A stretch of DNA of 64,000 nt from positions 1 through 64,000 of the forward strand of contig JAWPHD010001329.1 of assembly GCA_037043455.1 (NCBI GenBank). The letters run 5' to 3'. The notes beneath the pieces were generated by a model. That model was given only the letters and a program-made list of their open reading frames with translations, was not told where the DNA came from and did not search any database. Numbering within the stretch: position 1 is the stretch's first letter; every line of letters starts with the position of its first letter. Source of the stretch: Cyrtodaria siliqua (Eukaryota > Mollusca > Bivalvia > Adapedonta > Hiatellidae). Below, piece by piece: positions 59,011-64,000 of the stretch. A program made the translations under genes and the position numbers.

Positions 59011-60383
59011 TGTGGGACCTGATGAAGGTGGTATGGAGGAAAAGGGCAGTCCCTGTATACTGGCAAGAAGTGGATTTTTTTTTTGTATCCAATGAGATTC
59101 CAAGGAAATTAACAAATTCAGAACTAATACTTTGTAATAAGGGCAGGCATTTTTTTTTCTATGCTGCGTGAAGAATCACCGTACGACCGACAACAGACAC
59201 GTCAACACATCATCCATACATGAGGACGTGTACCAGGATTCTCGGTTCGTGTTGAGCATTCCAGCACCATCGGAGAAGTACGAGTGAACAACAGCAATCT
59301 TACAGTATGGTTAATAGATTTAGCGAACACAGATGGATTTATCCCATATGGACTAATCGGGGTTGCTCTGAAGCAATAATATGTACCCACTCGTTTCCAG
59401 GATATGATACATAATTGTTACAATTACTATATAGTCAGATCTGACTACGTTTCTCTATGGAAGGCCAAAAAGCGAGTTCGCAGAGACTTTAGAAAGGGAT
59501 GATGACCGGATGTTTAATCTCTGTGATGGGATGAATTTGATCTTATCCACAGAATATTCATGGACGACGTTACCATTCCAACATCCCGTTAACAAACACG
59601 TTGGGTACTCAATACACTGGATAAAACAGTGACGTGCTCCACAATGTTGTTCATGCAAATACAGCATTGGTGAATGCTCATCAGGAAAATATTGTTGAAT
59701 CAGAAGGTTAGGCTGCAAATGATTTTTTTAAGAGATACCTTCAGTAATAGATAATAAAATGTTCAAAACGTTTTCGAAATGTATGGTAAGCTGATGATGT
59801 AGCATTATAGTTAGTCCTCAACTCGACTTCAAGCTCTAGAAGAGTAAATAAGTTGAGAAACATATCCCCATAAGATGTTGCTCGGGGAACATCCCCGTCT
59901 ACGTTGGGATACTAGTAATGTCAGAATTGTCATAGTTGTTTTTTAATAGTCAACGTTGGAATAATGGTAATTGCAATGACTCAAAATGAAATCCCTCTCT
60001 GAGGAAGATGACCGATGTTCAAAATATGTAGAAATGCGGATGCAAGGTGCATTGGACAAGATGGACCACTGCAGACATGAGACTGACATGCAGGGCTCTG
60101 GCAGTAGGCATATACAGCAATGTTTCTACAAAGATCTCAAGTTATGGCATTCTGCCATCACCAACAAACCTTCACAGATGGGGCTTGACAGTAGGCCGTA
60201 AATGTCACTGATCAGTCCCGGTTGATCAACCGTCCATAGAGCATACCCACTCCCCACTCCGCTGGCTGTGGATAAGGCGGGCTGGATACCAGGCACTCAC
60301 AGGCAAGGAGCTGATCAGTACCAACTGATCCACTGCCCGGAGACCAACGACTGATCCACTATCCGGCGAGCTTACCCGGCACT
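59011..60383. other. Unassigned region after the 80-bp satellite
   Basis: Short frames at 59202-59390 (-), 59455-59718 (-) and 59986-60201 (+) have no recognised domain and no convincing splice context. They may be transposon remnants. Confidence 0.35.
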
Positions 60384-60995
60384 CTTTGTAAGAAAAAGGA
60401 GGTTAGCCCGGGCCAAGCCAAAATGTGTCCCTTTCTACCCAAAAAGGTCACCGCGACTTACCAAAAAGGTAACCCGTTCTACTCAAAAAGTAACCCGTTC
60501 TACCTAAAAGGTAAGCCTATTCTAAAAGCTACCAGGTATAATTATCAACTCGCGCCGCCTAAAAGATAATTATATGTTGATGTAATATTGGTCCTGATAT
60601 TTCTTAATGTTCCTCAGCACGCCTTTCCATTTAAGCGTTCGTGCAAACGTGCGTGTTTGTCTTTTTGTTCGTCCGTCCGTAAATAGTAATATCTGACTGT
60701 TTGTCTGTCCGTCTGTGTACCTGCATGTGTGGAATGTGTGTTTTATAATAGATCCCATTAATGTTTCGCATAAAAAATCTGTTACTGGTGTTACCTTTTG
60801 GGCAGAACGTGTCAATAAGTATGCCTAGATTAGTACATCGGGTTACCTATAGTGTAGGCCGAGTTACCTTCTGTGTAGGTCGAGTTACCTTCTGTGTAGG
60901 TCGGGGATAACCTTTTTAGGCAGAAAAGGCGATCTTTTAGGAAAGGGGCTACCTTTTGTGGCCGGAGTTACCTACACTCTCATTGGTAGGTTCCT
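60384..60995. mobile_element. Possible foldback element with multiple AAAAAGGTAAC motifs
   Basis: The left arm (60418-60535) repeats 'ctacccaaaaaggtcacc'-like motifs (accaaaaaggtaacccgttc, ctactcaaaaagtaacccgt). The right arm (60841-60975) carries the reverse form (gagttaccttctgtgtaggt, ataacctttttaggcag). The centre includes 'gttcgtccgtccgtaaa'. The arms are imperfect and no target duplication was identified. Confidence 0.45.
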
Positions 60996-61227
60996 GGCCG
61001 ATGATACTGTATTTTAGAATGTTTTTCAAATCTTACTTTTGATAATTTTCTAAATATGTTAGGGTCAGAAGGGAAATTAGTTTTGTCAAATAGTGCTACC
61101 CTCAGTAAATAAATACTGTATTATTATTATTTTTATTGCTGTTATTATTAGTATGATGACGACGACGACGATGAAATATGATGATCATCATGATGATCAT
61201 CGTCATCACCACCACCACCACCATCAT

Positions 61228-61259
<32 letters not shown>

Positions 61260-61385
61260 TCATCATTATTATTATTATTACTGATGTATAATTGTATTTG
61301 TATCTCCCATTTTTTCCGACCAGTTATCGAAATAATTACGACCGGTGATGAGTAGATACTATGCGAGGGTATGGATGTGAAATAT
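60996..61385. repeat. Trinucleotide microsatellite block
   Basis: ATT/TTA repeats (61119-61150), GAC repeats (61157-61170), then CAC/CAT repeats (61200-61266) and ATT repeats (61266-61281). A reading frame of about 60 codons rich in His is a by-product. Confidence 0.85.
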
Positions 61386-63400
61386 TAAAGGGACACACAG
61401 CAATCTTGATTTATTTCAAACAACTTGCATAATTACACATCATCATTAATAATTAGTTGAATAGTTCAACGCATACATGTTACTAAGAGTTGCTTATATT
61501 GCATCGATAATATGTTTAAACCTAACGTTACTGCAAAATAAAGAAAATGATGAAAACGATGGTTTTAATTTTCCTTTTAAATATATGAAAGCATGTTCAA
61601 CGTAAACATGATACTCACCAGATTAATGTGTCGACGGTGTGATTTAGGTTTAGCCAGGCCCGAAGCTAGGTCAGTTATCGAAATATAAAAAAAAAAATCC
61701 CACTAAACCAGTCTTTCGGTGAGACTTAAAACCACCGAAGTCCCCACATACAATCAATGCACCGCGAACCAAGCATCCAAAAGCATAATGGTCAACTTGG
61801 GGGTTTCCCATTGGTTGATATTCTGGAGGAACCATAACAAGTCACACGCACGCACGTACACACATACTCACACACATACTTTTAAAGAAACTAACCTGCT
61901 AAAAAACGGCAAAATCATACATTACAAAACCGTGTGTCCAAACTCTGTCCAGGTGTTCATGTCATATACTAATCTATTTGTGCCTATTAAAAATAAAGGT
62001 TTATTAACGGGTTCTAAAACACCGTGATTCAATATGCGTAAAATGAATTATGAGTTGGTTTGATGCTTCAGTTTCGGGGTTTGGGCTGTCTGGTTAAAAC
62101 CTTCATATTGTGTCTATAGAGTGTGGATTGTCAATATATATATATACCTCGTCGGCAGTAGGTTTAGAAACGGTGTACATATGATGTACAATTTGGCTGT
62201 TGTTGGCGGGATAGCTACTTTAATGTACATACGCTTTTGTTGTTTGATACATACTTCAAGATTACGGTGTGCCCCTTTAAAAGCGGGTGTGAAGTGTTAT
62301 ATATTGATAATAAACGGTAGCAGACATAATTTCAGGCGTGGCACTTTTTTTTATTTATTCATTTAAAAAAAAAATCTATGGTGATGGAAATGTATACCTA
62401 TTATCTTCAGATTCAACCTTGGCTTAAAAGGAGAGCATCAGGGGTTTTGCCAGAAAAAACGTTCCAATTCATGATAAAAACGTCAAATCAAAATATGGTG
62501 TTAGTATCGTTCAAATCTAGAATTTTAATTCACCATTTATTTCAAATGGAATCGGCGGTAAACTGATTTAGTTAAAGAAAGATACAAATATCGGACAGGG
62601 AATGCAGCATTCAAGGACGACAGTCAACCACAAAACACACAAACAAACACGCAAACAGACAAACGATAAGGCAAAAGTAATAAAAAATGCAAACGACATC
62701 ACAAACACAAAAGGGTTGACAATAGGGCTACTGCCTTGGAACGGTCAGTGGCAACAAAGGCCACTGGGGGTCTACCCTGGTGGCTAGCCCAGGATAACGC
62801 ATATGTTACCGTGCAAAATGAATTTCGTTGTTAATAAGGAGTTGTTTTCATTATGTATAGACCCTTTAGAATAGAACATATCAGTATGTGTCACCTTAAA
62901 TCGGACCCGTGTGTGTGTGTGTGTGTAATTCTAAGGTTTATAGTCCGTCCGCCAACGAACACGTCAGGGTATACCTGACGCGATGGGCACAATAGAGTCT
63001 GGACTTTTAAAATCGGACCCTAAGACTCTCATGAAAAGCCTGATGTACCCTCTGTGATACCGTGTTCCTAAATAAGAAGTAGATCTATAGGCCCTATATC
63101 TATTCAGTATTTGCTTGGTCTTTTTTTTTTAGAAACTGCATTTTGAAAATGAATGATAAAAATAGTAATAATGACAGAATAGCGCGATTTATCTCCGATT
63201 ACTTTGTTACACCGACATATAGCAAATGTGTTTAACAAAAATGAGAAGCAAAAACAAAGGCAAAAAGGAGCAACTTTTTTTTCCATTTAGAGTATATAAG
63301 AGGAGGATGCCGCATTGCAACGCATTTCCACCTTTTTATGGTTTTCAGATACGCAATGATACTTCTTAGATCTCTAGAGTATCTTAGGTGGGGTTGGCTT
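61386..63400. other. Unassigned region with small dispersed repeats
   Basis: Contains 'ttaaagggacacacagcaatcttg' at 61387, AC-rich microsatellite at about 61848-61882, a repeat block 62714-62795 related to 44718-44830, and a GT run at 62911-62926. No gene could be supported. Confidence 0.4.
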
Positions 63401-63600
63401 TAAAGGGACGCAAGGCAATCTTGTTGTTTGTTGTTTTTTTTAAACTCACGGCGTCCCGTTAGTTTTTCTACATAACTTGGATTTGTTCATTTAATCAATT
63501 AATTAACAAATAGTATAATCAAACTGCGTTTGCATATTAATAACTGTTGATTGTATTGCACCAATAATATATTTAACCCTATTGTTGAAACTCAAACCTT
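63401..63600. mobile_element. MITE-like 'ttaaagggacgcaaggcaat' copy
   Basis: Shares its start with 61387 and 30057 and internal phrases such as 'gcaccaataatatatttaaccctat' with 61501-61523. The right end was not defined. Confidence 0.4.
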
Positions 63601-63934
63601 TATTTAGTTATATGCAAGCAGGTTTAAAAAAATCAAATGCTGAATAAATAAAAACGCTAATTTTCTGATAAATACGTCATTTAACAGAGTCCCAGATAAG
63701 CAGTTTTGGGGGTATTCAGGGGCGTAGCTAGACTGTTTTAAATGTATACGCAAGATCATTGAAGATCTACATGCTAGGGAGGATGGAGGCATCCCCAGAT
63801 TTTTTTCTTTTTAGATACCATGTGGTGCATTTTGGGAATATTTTCCATACATTTCAATACTGCGGGGTTAATATGATTTAGTCTGAATTTTCCAAATGTT
63901 TTGAAAACCGAATAAAAAGATTTGTTTTAATTTC

Positions 63935-64000
63935 TGTTTGGGTTCAATCCTCCGTGGTGCCACTGAGTTTCGTCGGTGTGTTCTTGGGCAAGACATTTTC
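63935..64000 (+). mobile_element. SINE cut by the window end
   Basis: The B box 'gggttcaatcctccg' and the downstream 'ttcttgggcaagacattttc' match the layout of the SINE at 42645. The 3' part is outside the window. Confidence 0.6.

Noticed and set aside
59202..59718. - strand frames at 59202-59390 and 59455-59718 as exons of a gene
   Set aside because: No recognised domain and no phase-matching splice pair; kept as unassigned.
61093..61284. His-rich metal-binding peptide
   Set aside because: It is produced by CAC/CAT trinucleotide microsatellite, with no flanking gene structure.

Overview
This is a 64-kb piece of animal nuclear DNA. Its genes are split by GT-AG introns. The rest is tRNA-derived SINEs, broken non-LTR retrotransposons, short inverted-repeat transposons and long tandem arrays. 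The repeat style (GGCGTCGGCGTC-type elements, tandem units of about 150-160 bp, runs of 'gtccgtccgtcc') and the invertebrate-like proteins suggest a mollusc, probably a bivalve. That assignment is an inference from pattern memory; no search was run.

Two genes could be rebuilt exon by exon with matching splice phases. (1) On the + strand, nine exons from 4760 to 22990 encode the C-terminal 519 residues of nibrin (NBN/NBS1), the regulatory subunit of the MRE11-RAD50-NBS1 DNA-break complex. The FHA and BRCT exons must lie before base 1. Present are a cluster of SQ/TQ sites, a serine-proline repeat, the MRE11-binding NFKKFKK motif and the C-terminal tail that in other animals binds ATM. (2) On the - strand, three exons from 37367 down to 28763 encode a complete 282-residue FAM210A-like mitochondrial protein (DUF1279). 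The two genes converge, with about 5.8 kb between their stop codons.

Layout: 1-4.5 kb, nested DNA transposons and a C-rich/T-rich array; 4.7-23 kb, the NBN 3' half, with a 91-bp minisatellite in one intron and three families of roughly 155-bp tandem units in another; 23-28.7 kb, 3'UTR and intergenic repeats; 28.7-37.4 kb, FAM210A with a repeat-filled 6.7-kb intron; 37.8-42.6 kb, a - strand LINE broken by a + strand LINE; 44.9-55.7 kb, a 46-bp satellite of roughly 235 copies; 55.8-59.0 kb, an unrelated 80-bp satellite whose unit carries TTACGTCA; 59-64 kb, apparently gene-free sequence with microsatellites and small transposon ends.

No bacterial-type operon, CRISPR array, rRNA or intact tRNA gene was seen. 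The best leads are several transposons dated relative to each other by nesting (with empty sites visible in the host repeat), a repeat family whose end carries a perfect inverted AGGTCA nuclear-receptor-type site, in-frame tandem duplications in both genes, and the two adjoining satellites.
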